DNA of 64,000 bases, taken from contig QEYB01000180.1 of assembly GCA_017562135.1 (NCBI GenBank), positions 1,550,001 to 1,614,000 of the forward strand, written 5' to 3'. The position numbers and the translations under genes are program-made. The DNA comes from Dipylidium caninum. Lineage: Eukaryota > Platyhelminthes > Cestoda > Cyclophyllidea > Dipylidiidae. Below, one piece after another: positions 40,101 through 53,517 of this stretch. The first letter of the stretch is position 1; each line of letters opens with the position of its first letter. A model generated the notes under the pieces. The model did not search any database and had not been told where the DNA came from. It saw nothing but the letters and a program-made list of their open reading frames with translations.

Positions 40101-43100
40101 TGGTACTAGCGTCGAGGCTACTCCCCAAGACGTCATGGAAACTTCGTCGATGGTTTCCAAAAGCACGGTTGTCTGGACACAATTTGTGGAAGCAGATGTT
40201 TTGACGCTCTCGACGATTAATATTTTAGCATTAACTCTGGTTCAGCCATCTGCCGTGATAGCTCATATAGTTAACTTAGGCAAGTCACATTATTTGACTG
40301 CAACTATAAGTTCAGCGGATCTTACGGGTTCGCTACATGCGAGAATAGTTAACAGTAAATTACATAAAATGATGCAGTGGTTGCTTGGACTACTAAAATG
40401 CATTAAATCAAAATATCTTTTTACGAATGTATTGCATTTATATTGAACGTCCCTTGGAAACGAAGACGGGGGCAGTCTTCCAGAGGTGGTTAGTGATGGT
40501 GGTAATCAAGCGTATGACCCGAGTCGATGCGGTTCCTTGGAATAGTAGGGCATCAGGTACGTCAAATAGCCGTCGCACTTGGCCTCGCTGATATGCGAAG
40601 GTGTTTTGCCTTACGCCAGACAGCACTGGATAGTCTCGTCCCCCGTCCATTTTTGACCATCTGGCAACCGAAAACAATGCCTCTCCACCTCTTAAACGCC
40701 AGCCAACGTACATTCTGATTACCTCACGGTTTTCGATCCACACCATTGTTGGCGTACAGGGAACTCGGTTACCAAAGATTTGTTGTGATTGTGCAAACTA
40801 AGCCGCAATGGCGGTCTCATGGACCATTCCCTCAGCGAAAACCATAAATGCAGACAGGCATGGCCATGGGGTATTCTGCAGGAAGGTCCCAGTGCCTCGA
40901 ATTTAATTAGATCCACAAGTAGACAGACGCGCATTCGTAGCTTGAAGGACACTTGCCTTCTACCATAAATGAGCCCAGTAGGGAGCGCACCGTTTCCCCT
41001 GCAAGAGCGTTCCATATCACTGAATATTCTCCGAAGCCGACAATGAAGGCGTCGATTTCGCTAGCGCCGGGCGAGACGATCGCCCGTATCCCATCTGCCT
41101 CGGGCGTCCGCGCCGTCAGCGTTCGCACGCGGGCGGAGCGGCGACGATCACGCGCTCGCCGCCTGCGCCCATCACGTGCCCGTCGCCCGTGTGGCTTGTC
41201 GGTCTCTCCGCCCTGCCCCAACGACGGGGCGGCCACGGCTCCCTCAAATTACTTTCGCGTAGTGCGCGACTCCTGAGGCTACCCGGAAGTTCGAGCATCG
41301 GGTGACCCTAACAACTGCTTTGCTTTTACTTTCTTTGGAGGAAAAACGCAATGAAGGATTTGGCTTCGGAGAACGGACGAGGTTTACAAAATTAATTAAC
41401 ACAGAGGCCGCCGGACTCGCATTAATTTGTACCGATTCCTAAGGGTTCTGTATTAGGAATTGACGCCGTCCCTCCGGAGAGATCACGTCAAAGAATATTT
41501 CGCGGAGAAAGTGGTTTTTCACGCACGCCGGAAACCGACACTTGAGGTAGGCCGTTGGCATGACTGTGTGTGGAACGAGTGGGGCGACGTGGGACCCGCC
41601 TGGCAACGCGACCGTCATCAGCCAGCCCTGCACTTTTCACGCGTGTATTGTATGGCGAAACAGCGGTAAATCAACCAAGCGTGGTGCAACTCAGTCCGAC
41701 TTAACGACATTGACAGCCCCGGCTCTAGGCAAGAGGCGGTGCCAGGACGAAACCGATCATAGCGGGCCCACGGAAGGTTGACTACTGTAGCTCATTTCAT
41801 CTCCACAGGCAAGCCTCTGTTGAGACAGAGGAAATAAAGCTAAAACAAAGAAATGGAAGAACCTGTACTCAATTCGCCGACGAACAGACGGCATAGCCAG
41901 ACGCCTGTGAAGCCAGGTCAGAATATCAAAAAGTAAAACTAGTGGGCTGACGTCGAGACGGAGCGCAAACTTCCTCATCCCCGCTCGCCTCCAGGCCTCT
42001 CTGTTTTATTGAGGTTAGGTCGCCCACTTACAAAACAAGCGGCAGGGATTACGGCCCCTTCACCTCATTTTTCATATGAGAAAATAGAACGTCGCCTCTG
42101 TAAATACGGTTAAATTGAAGTTACACGACACGATCAACAGGAGTTGCCCAATTACAATGCCAAAAATGAAGCGCTAGCACGGATGATGCCAGGATTTACC
42201 CGGAACGCAAGGACATCCCCCTGCTCCTCATAACTGTGGCCGCTGCGGACCAAACCACTGATAAACTAAGTTAATCGCATCTAGGGAGGCGATGAACAAC
42301 GTGTCCAAAGTGGATGCCGGCAAGGAATGGAGAAAGCAACACAGCAAACAGAGTCGGGGAAGGGGAATCAGCCTACGGGATTGAAGTGCTCCACTGCTGC
42401 ACCCCGACAACGGACGTTGACCACACAAAGCGGATAGCCTACGTAAGCGCCCGTTCAGCACTAAAACCTGCACTTTCCGGACGTGTCACCGGAGGGAAGT
42501 GGCGGGATGCTGGCGGGTTCTAATAAGACCTCATGCATAAACAAAGACAGTTTAGCTGGCTATTTTGAACTTAGTTCAACACGAGAATTGCCTGGACCAG
42601 TGGTCGGCGATTTGACGGGCATTCCAGGCGTAAGCTCTGTGGCAGTTGTGCGGTCTGTCTGGTCACGTGCCGTGCAGTGACGTGAAAATTTGGCCGTCCA
42701 CGGGGCGATTGCATCAGCGCTCGGTTGGCTGACTGCCAGCACAAGAGGAGCAACGGCGCTGTTAAGAGCCAGCGCAGGAGGACAGAATGTCAGCGGAGGA
42801 TTCAAAGAAACGCCCACATCGAAATTGCTGGGACGAGGAGTTTGTGGTACTGTCTCCGGGAGGGCAGGTGACCGCTGTTGCCACTACCAGAAGCCAAAAA
42901 GAGCACACGCGCTCGCGCAGTCCACAAGCCCTCGACCGCATCGGATCCCCGCGGCGGTGTTAAAGGCTTTCCCGCTTCCCCCTCCACGAACTGCTACCTG
43001 CCCGTCACGATTCGGACATTTGGACGCGCAAAAAACAAGACCTGTTTGGTCCTCGACGATGGCCCGGGGCCAAACGCGCCTATCCAGTCCATCGGCACGG

Positions 43101-46100
43101 TTGTTTCTGACCAAAAATCGGTTGGCAGAAGTGCCAAATCAAAAATTTCAGGGCATGAAAAACCGAAGCTAAATAAATTCACTTTTGAATTCCCGTTTCA
43201 GGTAGGGGACATAGCAAGTGTCACAAACATCCAGTCCCAACAACCACATTGGTTAATTCTTCCTCGCCTGGCAAATTTGCGAACTCCGGCGGGAGGGAGA
43301 GTGCCGCGGTCCCGAGCGGCGAAGGCTTTAAGAGTATCACGATGAAATTGAGGAGTGCGGTCTTCTCACGTTTTTGCCCAGCGTCCACTCGCGAGGAGCG
43401 AAGGCACCCAGCGCCTAGGCTCAACTAGGAACGTCAGTGCTTAAAAAAGGTGCAAAGTAAGGCTGCGTGCGGTGCTGGCGGTGGGAGGAGCACAGCAAGC
43501 GGGCTGCCGCGTCCTGCGCTCACATGACTTCCCAGGACGTGGGAAGGGCGCAGACGCAGCCAACCGCAGAACCTGCGGGGGCAAAGCGTGTGCGCGGCGC
43601 ACTTTTTGCCGATTGGAGAAGCCACACCCGACTGCGCACCGCCAGATTGCGTTTTCCCCTCAGCCGGAGGAACGCGAAACGCGGCCTGGTCCGGGGCGAT
43701 TGTTGAATGAACTCCTGCCATGAGGCCCACCTCGGCGCGAGAAAGCCTTTGGGGCCGGGCCGGCGACGCCGTCGAGGTGGGTGTGCGGAGCACCGTCTAC
43801 GCACGGTGCCCGACGCCCCGTGACTCACGCGCCAGACACCGGCCGCGGCGACGCGCACAAGCCGCCGTGCTCTTCCGGCCAGCGTCTCGCCTCCCAACTG
43901 TTTTCCGTAAAATGACAAACGTGTCGCCGACTGAGACAGGCACGCAGGTCCCAGGACAAACTAGACCAGCGAGTCTGGGCCTTCCACAGAAGCCTATTCT
44001 GCACAGGCGAAGAAACCACTTACCCAAGTGCAAACAGCACTTCTTTTAAGGAGGTCCGTGGTAAAGATAAAAACGGTCGAGCCTTTCAATAACATCTTTA
44101 ACATACAGCGACTACGAGGTAGCGCAAGATGAGGTGTCTTGTTTAGATGCGTTTATTTGGAAATCTAGCCTTGTGAAAATGGGTGCCACGTGGAGCTGGA
44201 CCTCACACAGCTAGATAACCAAAGAACAGCAACTAAACGCTATCAGAAGGCGCGTTAAGCATAAAGGGCATGTCAGTGAGCAAGGAGACACCGAATTACT
44301 AGTGGATTCAGGCACGAGAGCGCCATGACGACGACGACGACGAGCAAGAGACGCGCACACGAAGACGAGACAGAACGACCGCCAGTGCACTCACCGGATT
44401 CCAAACTGCGCCAAGAGTGTATCAAATCAGAATATCAACAACGCATTAGTAGTCTTCTCTTACGCCACTGGCTTAGTTCAAGGTCCTTGGTGCGCACCCG
44501 TCGTCTAGGCTGGCGCGTGCGACGCATCAGCCAACCACTGCCGCCTCAACGAAAGTGACCTTAAGCTTTCACCGCCCACGCCTTCGCGTTGGGGCGAGTT
44601 CAACAGTTCCCCTTGCCCCGAAGCGGTCTTGGCCGTAGAGGTTTCATCGAAACGAAAGCGTCGCTTAAGCGGCATTTCGAGCGGTGCTTACCAAGCGAAC
44701 CACCCACTCGGGGCGCCTCGATCTCCCTCACCTTCCTGCGCCATCCTTTGTCTAATTCTGCCCCCCCCCTCCCTCCCTCCGCCTTCATGGACAACTGTGA
44801 GGACCCGCTCCATTAGTGTCTGTGTGGGTATCGTCAGGTTCAGAGATAAACTCGCAACGCCTCTAAGCCCTCCTCGTGCCCCATGGCTAAGGTGTCGGTG
44901 TTTGTTTTCAGGGCCGCAACTCTCAAGCGGACGCCCGGTTCACAGTATTTTGTGCGTTCTCTCGCATATGTCAACCGTCCGTATTGGAAAGTGGGGGACT
45001 CGTACAAGCTCCGGCGTTCGAACCCTCAGCCGTAATACCTAAATTACATCTTGCGAGTCGGTCGGTTAGCGTAGTTCGACGTTGCTGGCACGTTGCTCTT
45101 TCTCTTTTTCTCTGAATATGTCGTTGAATGGCAGGTCTAGCTGGCAAGCCTTCGTCATCACGTAGCTAATCAAAAAGGCCTTTCGGTTTGCATATGAAGT
45201 GGTCCCAGACAAATTTTTACGTCGCGAGGGGGGCCGAATAGTAGATGATGAGGCCTTGGCAAAGAACTCGGATTCGCTTCGCAAGCGGGCAAATGTGAGT
45301 TTTCCGCCAGACAAATCGGGTGCGCGAGCACCTGCACTGGGTGCACAGCTCTGCGAGTTCGTTGCTGACAGCCATTTCAGCCGGCGATGCATCAAACGCC
45401 GCCCGCACCGTCGCCAGTCCTCCCGGCATGGAGCGACTGGGTGAAGGCCGATGGCGTTGAACAAAACTGGACGCGGTCTGACGACGCCACCCTCGCCGAC
45501 AAGGGGCGAGCGACGCACTAGTGCCTGTGCAGGGGGCGTTGACTCCCACCATTGAGTGGGAGGAAGTGGGTCGGACGCCTCGCCTGCGAGTCAACGCCTT
45601 GGGGTTTGTTCCATCAATCCAAACTCGGAAAGCGCATACTTCGGCGCTAGGTTCCCTTTCTCCAGTGGCTCGGGTAGTGAAAGAAGAATTCACCGAGGCT
45701 TGTAATCAACTCACTGACATACTACATTAATCAATGTGAATCCAGAATGAAAATTGAAATCCCTCACAGCATCCATTGGGTCGGCGCGCTTGACTGCAAT
45801 GGTATTAAACGTCGCCATGGTCTTGCTGCGATGTTTGGTCGTTGGTCACACCCCCGAAGGAGGAAGCTGAGGCCCGGAAGATGGCGAGCACTGAGCCCCT
45901 CACGACGCCAGCCCTCGCATGGACTGGTGTGAGCTCTCGATGCAGAAAAAGGGGATCTCCGGCAAGCAACCCTCCATCGTTGCCCCCTCAACATGAGCAT
46001 ATCGCCGTTCTGTGTAACTTTGTCGTCACGATGGGTCATTTGAGCTTACGGTTAAAAAGATGAATGCAATGAGCGCAAACGCATGCTTGGTGGGTGTCGG

Positions 46101-46443
46101 ACAGGCAATGAGAGTTCCTGCTCACTCCCTCCTCCCTCTACCTGGTTAACGTATCGAGGCACGCAACGCTGGAAGCCGGCGCTGTTTAACAGCTGGTAAC
46201 TTAGTTAAAAGTGGAGCCAGACACTCCCATCTTTACTCCCGTGGTGCGCGGCCCGCGTTTACAAAGTCGTATTACAACCACGGGAGTGTGCGGGAAGCAA
46301 ATGTCACTCCAAACGGCTAACTTTTGCGAAACTTCTTTAGTGGATTCCCTCACCAGAGGCGTGCGCCTATTCAATGCGTATTCCCACAAAGACCGCTGAC
46401 GTGACCTCCATATGACTTTGAGGAAAGCAAGTGAACCTTCACC

Positions 46444-46485
46444 AATAGTGCAAGTCCATGCCTGCAGTCGTGCTCTTGCACTATT
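46444..46485. repeat. inverted repeat, 11-bp arms
   Basis: AATAGTGCAAG at 46444-46454 pairs exactly with CTTGCACTATT at 46475-46485 across a 20-base loop. The decamer TCCATGCCTG also occurs twice in direct orientation, at 46455-46464 and just after the right arm. Confidence 0.7.
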
Positions 46486-46862
46486 TCCATGCCTGTTTAT
46501 TTATTCCCTAAGGCCAACTTGCCTTATTTGTAACCTTATTATTGGCATTGGCGTGAAGTACCAGTGAGTGGCTCCCACACAGGGCCATAAATAAGAAGCC
46601 TCTTTCGACTGTTAATACGGCGCGCCAAAAACGAGACTGGAAGGTGTTTCCAGAAGATGGAGCGAACCCCGGGGGAGCATGTGACGGCACGTTGTTTACG
46701 TCGTCTAGTGCTCTTCTCGCTTCCCGCGGAGTGCACGCGAGGGCGCTCGTCTCGGTGCCCGTCCGACAGTGTGTCGGGGTCGCGGCATCGCGGACATTAC
46801 TCATTTGGCCTTTTTTGACGGATTTATAGACAAGCCGACGCGCTGACTCATAAGGGTTGGCG

Positions 46863-46902
46863 GGGCCTCGGACGGCGTGCCGACTCGCGCCGTCCGAGGC
46901 CC
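46863..46902. repeat. perfect GC-rich inverted repeat, 15-bp arms
   Basis: GGGCCTCGGACGGCG at 46863-46877 is the exact reverse complement of 46888-46902, with a 10-base loop. A stem of 12 G-C pairs of 15 would be very stable in single-stranded DNA or RNA. Confidence 0.8.
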
Positions 46903-48007
46903 GGTTGTCTTGGCACGGCCCCGGCGCGGGCGCAGCACCCCGCCGCCTGCTGTCCGGAAACTGGCACGAACGCCGCCTTTTTCGGAGCTCGCGCGTGCGC
47001 ACGTGCGTGCGCGTAAACAGACCGGGCGGCGCGCGCGGCCTGCTGTGCTGCGGACCCACCCAAGCACGCACTGCAGGGGCCCCCGCGGACGGCCGGGGGG
47101 ACCTCGGGAAGGCTGGCACCACCTTACTCGGGTGCCCGGGTGAAAGCGTATTTTGGCAGCCCCTTAGTCCTTACGTCCTGAGCTAACGAGGCTGTGAAGT
47201 TACCACCACACCCATTCTAACCGGTGTTACACTAGCCGCAGCCCGCTTTTAGGCAACCCGGGGTCGTGTCTCATGAAGACGCCAAGGTGATGCTGGCAAC
47301 CACACAAAAACAATGAGGCAATGCACGAGAAATTTTAGACCACTTGCACACTACTGAAATGGTGTTTAAAGTGGTTCATCTCCTAGAATATCCCCTTCGC
47401 ATCATTTCTGACATACAGTTTTTGCCACCAGTTTTCCAACTTACTCTATGTGGCCACGGTCGGAAATACGGCGGCGGTCTAAAATCACAACTTCAGTCTG
47501 CCGCAACACGGTGATCCAGTTTAATCACATGCCGCCTTTTTTTGAGTGAGGCACCTTCTTTTCGTCCACCAAGTGAACAAACCTCGTGTTGCGTTCCTCT
47601 CCACATCCAACCTTTCTTGCGTCCTTTCATTCAATAACGAGACTGTAAGTACACCATATTTGGAAACAAGCGCGATTTCCCCTCATGACGCCACGGAAAT
47701 TCGCAGGCTTACTACAAAAAAACTTCGTCCGAACCAAAAAGGTGCATTTTCTCCCCGTTTTTGTCCTTTGTTAACCCGATTGGGACGCCATGATGGAGAG
47801 AGCAACGGACACAATCGTGAGTTGAGCAAACTTGCCTTGCCCTGGTGCGTATGTGTGTGTGTGTCACTGAGCCAATGTGATGGATAACTCAAAAGGAGTT
47901 GGGTGTGCGGGGGTGAGTGAGAGTTCACACATGCCAACTCGTGCATGTCAGGACTGGAAGAGCGCGAGGCCACGGAGCGAGTCAACACCTCGCCAAATCG
48001 AAGCCCG

Positions 48008-48021
48008 CCTCGCCGGCGAGG
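48008..48021. repeat. 14-bp perfect palindrome
   Basis: CCTCGCCGGCGAGG reads the same on both strands. It lies in one of the GC peaks. At this base composition a single such palindrome may be chance. Confidence 0.5.
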
Positions 48022-49805
48022 GGAGGTCCGCCATTGGCTGGCTGGCGGACGGGCGGGTGGCGGAGGCGCCGCACAAGGTTGTCTCCGTGCGGCAGTCAGC
48101 ACACTGTGACGAATTTTGGGTCACGGTGTAGTGGTCGGCGCACGGATCCCCTGCGGGTTAGTGCCCATCCTCGCCCAAATGACCAGAAGTTGCGCTGGCC
48201 GAAATCAGCGACTGATCCTACGACAATTGTGGCGAGGGTGGTGGGCACTTCGTTCTTCGTAAGGGTATACCAAATTGCCCTAGAGTGTGTGTTAACGCCA
48301 ATTCCAAGCAGTAGAAGGATGCATCTTATTTAATCGTAATATCGTGGATATCACTGGCCGTACCGGAAGGTGAGGGAGCTTCTCGTTGGCATTAACATCC
48401 GCAGCATTCTCATATGCTTTCATACCTATCCACCACCCCATTTGGGTCCTCTTTCACTGCATTTCGCCTAACAGTTACAAGGTAATTTGAAGAAAATCAG
48501 TACCAAACTACTGACCCCTTACCCCGCCGTCCCTCTTGACGCGGAATCGGTGGTCGGCGTCGGTCCTTACAGGTGTTGGAAACATGGTGTAGTGGGGGGT
48601 AGAATTCGCCTCTCCACCCCGGAGATATTCCAGTCTTTGATGCGGTTGCGGGAGGAGTTGCGTGGTCCATCACCTCGGAGTGAATGGCCATCTGCAATAA
48701 GACGTACTATACAGCGGGTTAGGGGAGGCCTCCGACGCCGAAATGTCCAGAGTTGGGGCATATTTCTGTAGGCGAAGCAGGTCCATCCCGTCTGGTAGGA
48801 GCGAAATGAAAAATGGACTAATGAGTGACACATTTGGGATAAGAAAAGGCTAAAAAAAATGAGAATAAAGGATACTTGTAGCCAACGCCATGGAACACTT
48901 TGACTTTGTTTACTTAAGTCCTACTTGTAAAACGACTTGCCGTTAAAAGGGGAATTGAAGTCCTTCAATCAAATGAACTGTGGCCGCATTGTAGTCGGTT
49001 GGTGACGCGTCATGTGTCAGGCACAATCGTGGCACAATGTCGCCAGGTTTGTATCGTGCAAACTGGAAGCCAAAACTTTCACAGAATTAACTTCGGGCCA
49101 TAAATTAGGGAGGCATGGAAATGTTTCTGGTGACCACTTACGCCGCCTGCTTAGGGGCGAGGTTGTTTGACGATAGCAAAACGGCCACATGGGCTGTGCT
49201 CCACATGGGGAGGATGGGAGGATGGGACAAAATCAGACGTAGTTGCTTTTTGCATGCTTTATTCCACTCTTTCTGCTTGAAACCACTGAGAAACCAGCGG
49301 ACCATCAGAAATAGCGATAAACGTGCTACTCTAATTTGTCAGCAGGGCCGCTGCCGCCGGCCGCAAGGCGAGGCCGCGGGCGGGCTGTTGAGACGTGCGG
49401 AGTGACCGCCGCGTCAGATTCAACCGGCCAGTCAATGCGGGCGTGCGGCGGGTTGGGGCTCTTGCCATCCTCATCCGCCAAATTACAGTCGCCTCACAGA
49501 CACATTCAAACTGTCGCGACGAGGGCACGTGCTGCCGAAAGTCGATTGCTTGAGAGCATAAGAGGAAGACGCCAGTCTACCAGAGACAGCCACGTGACGA
49601 GAGCTGACGCCGAGTCGCTCCCTTGCCAACCGCGTAAGGTGCATTTGTGAAGGTCTCATTTTTCCGTTGACAAGTTGTCGGCAATCAGACACTACACCCA
49701 CGATTATCTTCTTTTAATACATTAGTTGAAGTATTTTTTTTCGATAGGACCGAAGTTACAGCGCTTAAACCACACTTATTTTCTTACACTTGCCTTCTAC
49801 TGTAG

Positions 49806-52800
49806 TTAACCTCCCGCTCCTCTACCTCCTCGAACCACTTACTACCATATTTGAAATCTGCTACTCCAATGTCCTCAGTCGTGGAAGTGACAGGATGGAC
49901 AGACGGCTTGGAGAGAACCTTCTCTGTGTGTAGTTGTGGAGCTGAAGTGGACACTCTTCCTTCCTCGTTCGTCGTCTCATCTTTCCCTTCATATTCGTCC
50001 AGTGACCGAGAGTTCACCCCAGTCAGCGTAGCGCCCTCAACCCCAAATTCCATATGCACACAGGTAGACATTGGTTTCAGTGCCCACGAAAGTGGAGACA
50101 TCCACCAGATAACCTCGGCTCTGGAACATCTTCTGAGGCAGGCAGACACATCCAGGCTTTCAGCAGAAGTGCCTTGGGAGTGGAGAAAGAAAGCGCTTGA
50201 GAGTCGTGAACGAGCGCAAGTGGACGGAGTAACGAAGTGTCCGGACTTCTTGTCAGACGGCTTAATCGATGTCAGTGTTTCAGCGTCAGGTGAGATGGTA
50301 AAGGAGTACAGTTCAAGTTTTGACGTCCGTGTCCTCCTGCACCAAGTGATGATACAATCCATTCTGGGATTAGATGCTCGAGAAAGCAAATTCCTGTATA
50401 ATCTAACCCCCTGAAATGATACCGGGTTTACCCTCGAGGGTGGGAGGTGGGGGCACCTGTCCTCGTAACGTAGGATGAATTGGCTTATTTTAGAGCGATG
50501 TGCTGACCGACCGACCACCCAGAGGCTGAAGGGAGAACGCGTCGAGGCCGAAGACGAGGATGGCTTGACTCGAAAAGAGACAATCTCGGGCAGTAAAGGT
50601 AATCCATTTAAAATGGATTCAAGTCACTCAATGGATTCAAGTCACTCAATGGAGAAATGTACAGGCTGCAGTGGGGATCAGTTATCCTCCGCAGTTGTTT
50701 CAAAAACGACGAAACTGTGCGCAAATAAGGTATGCGGGAAGCCGCTGACCCTTTTTAAAGAGACAGGTGGTAGTCTCTCAATAAAAGCATACGACGAACA
50801 TGCAATAGACGACGTCCCAGGCCACACCAGCAGAGTGGAAGGCGATTGCTCCTCAGTTTTGGCAGGTAGTGGACAAGATCGAGGGCGGTACTGCGTCCGC
50901 TTGGTGGATGCGGCAGAGGAGGTCGGGAAAAAGGCCTGCGCCAAGGGCGACGTGCGGGAGGAGGTGCCCCGTGCGGGACCTGTCCACGATTCGTCCTCTG
51001 GTGGGGCGAAAAGCGGCAAATTGCCGGGTCTGACTTCGTGCTCGCTCGGCTGCAGCGCACGTCACGGCGTCAAGCCCCCAAACGGCGCTTCTGCCGTGCC
51101 TGATGATCTGCACGCAAGAAGGACCTGCAGACACCGCGAGGAGTTCACTGACTTACTATCTCGGAAGAATGAGAGACTGATAAATCAGCCTCAGTGCTTG
51201 GGACTAATCTGGTTGACACCACATCTTAATTTCTTTTCTGAAAACAGCCTCAACGCGTGCGGAATAGTACCACTAATGCAAAATTCTCACGAAAAGTGGA
51301 AATACGCAAGCGGCAAAAAGACACCCGTTGTTTACTTCGGGGAAATAATGAAGGACCACATGGCGGAGGTTCCATCATCACCAATCGGAATCTGCGACGG
51401 TTCGACAGTAACCCTATCGACAGAAAACAAGCGTGTTTTGACGCCTGAGGGGACATATGCGCAGAACGACGAAGCCAAACTCTCGAGAGAAGGGCGACTC
51501 GGTGCGAACAAGTTAGCTCTCGATGAAAGTCAGACTGGAGTTAGTGTGTGCATCGCTGTTGAGGAAGACGGCGACAGCGTCGACGCACGGGGACGCCGTC
51601 CGCCGTCCTGTCCCCTGCCCGCGGTGGAGACACGTCTGAGCGAGACGTGCGCCGAGTTTTCGCGCGACTTTTACGACAGCAGCACAGGTATTGCGGAGCT
51701 ACAGAGCCGCAGTCAGGTTGCTCTGACGCATTCGGTCGGGGTGTTGGAGCGAGGCGAGCAGGTTAGCATATGGCAGCCCTTCTGCGGTGTAGTAAGACCC
51801 AGCGACTCGGAGGCTCGCCTACACTGCTGCGGGCGCCGGGTGCGTCGGAAGTGTGATGACAAGACGGCGGTCCAGCCCGCCCCCGGGGAGTCGTCAGGTC
51901 TTCCCGAGGGCGGCGATATTCTTATAGACGAGTCGTCTGCCGGTTCACAGGGGAAGCATTTCCACTCGGTTGTACCAAAATATTTGATGTCGGAGAATGA
52001 AAACGTGCTGCACAAAAAGTCTGGAATCTCTTTTCCTGCCTCCTCTCAAAAGGCAAATGGCTTCGGTGATGCGGAGACGCGTTTAAAGGAAGATGAGATT
52101 TCTTTTTGCAACCCACCTGGAACTTGCCATGGCTCTCGCAAGTACCATAAACAAAACTACTTGGGAGCTGCTGACTCGGATGACAACTCCGTGGTTCATT
52201 GTGCACATCCGTCCGCAGGAAAAGCCGAACTTTCAGAAATACTAGCCTAAAAACAACTCTTCTTCATGTACCGTCGAGTGTTTGTGAGCTAATCAGGGAA
52301 GATGAGGAAGTCGAAGGGGGAGGAGGCGGCATATATCATCGCTACGAAAAGTCTCCGACGCCCTCTTGGATTAGCGCATCTCCAGTGCTTCTTTTACAAC
52401 CTCAACCAAAAATAATACCCGCTCAAACGGTATCGCCTTTCACCGACAAAATATGTGAAAATTCAACCTCTCTGGGGCAAACTGTTACAATAAAAACCCC
52501 CAAAGCAACTGAAAGCTTCTCCACAAAGAGAGGGAAAACAGTGGAACCTTATCATAGCTTTCCAGCAGAAGAGACGCGTGAGGAGCTTAAGGTCACCACG
52601 CTTGGCTCATAACAGGGATGAAAATCTACAGAAGACCCTGAAAATGTGGCCTCCCAAAGGTCACACTGTTTGCTTCATCGATGCGTGCATTGAACCAGCG
52701 GGACACGCGCAGCCAGGAAACGGAGCGCGCAAAGGAGGTGCATTTGGTCGAGGCGCACACGAAGCTGCGGCGACCTCGCAGCACGGCCGAGTGGTGGACG

Positions 52801-53333
52801 CTGATCGGCGCGAGGCCAGCGCTTCGCCGGCCTCCGGGTCCACCACCTCCCGCCTCAGTGCTGAGAGGCCAAGGCGTCTGGAGTCTGGTGGAAGGCGGCT
52901 GTGCTCGTGCCGCGATCCCGGGGGTGCGCGGGGGAGGGAGAACACACGGGGTGAACCCACCAATCGTCGTCCCTTGAAAATGGCTTCCGAATTTGCAGTT
53001 GCACGAATAAATACCAAGAATAATGAAAAAGTGATTGAGAAGACGACTGGCGCTTTATTTGGAGGCTGTCATGAGAAGTTTTTCGCGAGTCGCCCCACCG
53101 AAAGCGGTGCCGCTGCCACTTCATTCTCATCGGCGGTGGCCAGGCGGAAAGGTTTGCGTAGCTGTAAGAGTAGTCTCGATTTGCTAATTATGGACACGAT
53201 TTCGAGTATTTTAGACAACACTCTGACAGCTACCAACAAGAGAGCGTTCTATCCAGCGAGATCGGTGATGAGACCCTACTGCCAACAGAGTGCCACTCGG
53301 TTCCGGCGACAAAGGCACGCGTTACTTTATTAA
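49806..53333 (+). CDS. unrecognised gene with long open exons
   Basis: I do not recognise a family. A strong acceptor (polypyrimidine tract, TGTAG at 49801-49805) opens an exon that stays open to 50395, with donor GTATAA. The acceptor at 50473 restores phase after a 78-nt intron, and the next exon is open for nearly 600 codons to a stop at 52250. A frame open from about 52199 to 52612 and another to 53333 continue on the same strand; the last shares the frame of the long exon. The joins near 52.2 and 52.6 kb are not found, so small introns, two compensating indels, or an end at 52250 are all possible. The product is rich in Ser, Glu and Lys and looks mainly disordered, with scattered cysteines. 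Upstream exons must exist. Confidence 0.5.
50612..50653 (+). repeat. 18-bp in-frame tandem duplication
   Basis: ATGGATTCAAGTCACTCA occurs twice in a row followed by ATGGA, encoding MDSSHSMDSSHSM inside the long open exon. It keeps the frame. Confidence 0.8.
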
Positions 53334-53517
53334 TCATCCCCCGGTTATTCATTCACCCATTTTAGCCTGATTACCCGAAGTGTATGATAATAAATTTTTG
53401 AGCAAATGACCCTTCATGTGGGGAGTAGAGCTGGAAAATGGGGGTGGAAGGAGTGTAGCAACAGACTTCACCAGTCAGTCGACACAAGCACGGCAAATCC
53501 GGCAGACGCTAAGCTGA

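Larger units (their letters stand above)
37110..49805. other. 12.7-kb stretch without a recognised gene, GC- and CpG-rich in its right part
   Basis: I found no conserved motif, exon chain, tRNA or rRNA here. From about 41 kb GC content rises well above that of the gene-bearing flanks, with the densest parts near 43.4-43.9, 46.6-47.1, 48.0 and 49.3 kb. Open frames up to 204 codons occur on both strands, many overlapping, which is expected at high GC. Small repeats are present: a GAC run at 44325-44340, a poly-C/CCCT tract at 44762-44780, a TG run near 47849-47861. It may be intergenic DNA or long introns of the gene at 49.8-53.3 kb. Confidence 0.5.

Noticed and set aside
40953..41298. Overlapping open frames of about 60-110 codons on both strands
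   Set aside because: Composition follows high GC; no splice support and no recognisable motif.
44990..45045. Possible tRNA B box (GGGTTCGAAC on the minus strand)
   Set aside because: No matching A box at the right distance and no cloverleaf could be drawn.
46508..47122. 204-codon minus-strand open frame
   Set aside because: It lies in the highest-GC stretch, where stops are rare in all frames, overlaps other frames on both strands, and its Arg/Pro/Ala-rich product shows no motif.
49784..50518. 244-codon minus-strand open frame opposite the unrecognised gene
   Set aside because: The plus strand has good acceptor and donor sites and continues in phase into an exon of almost 600 codons; the minus frame is best read as its shadow.
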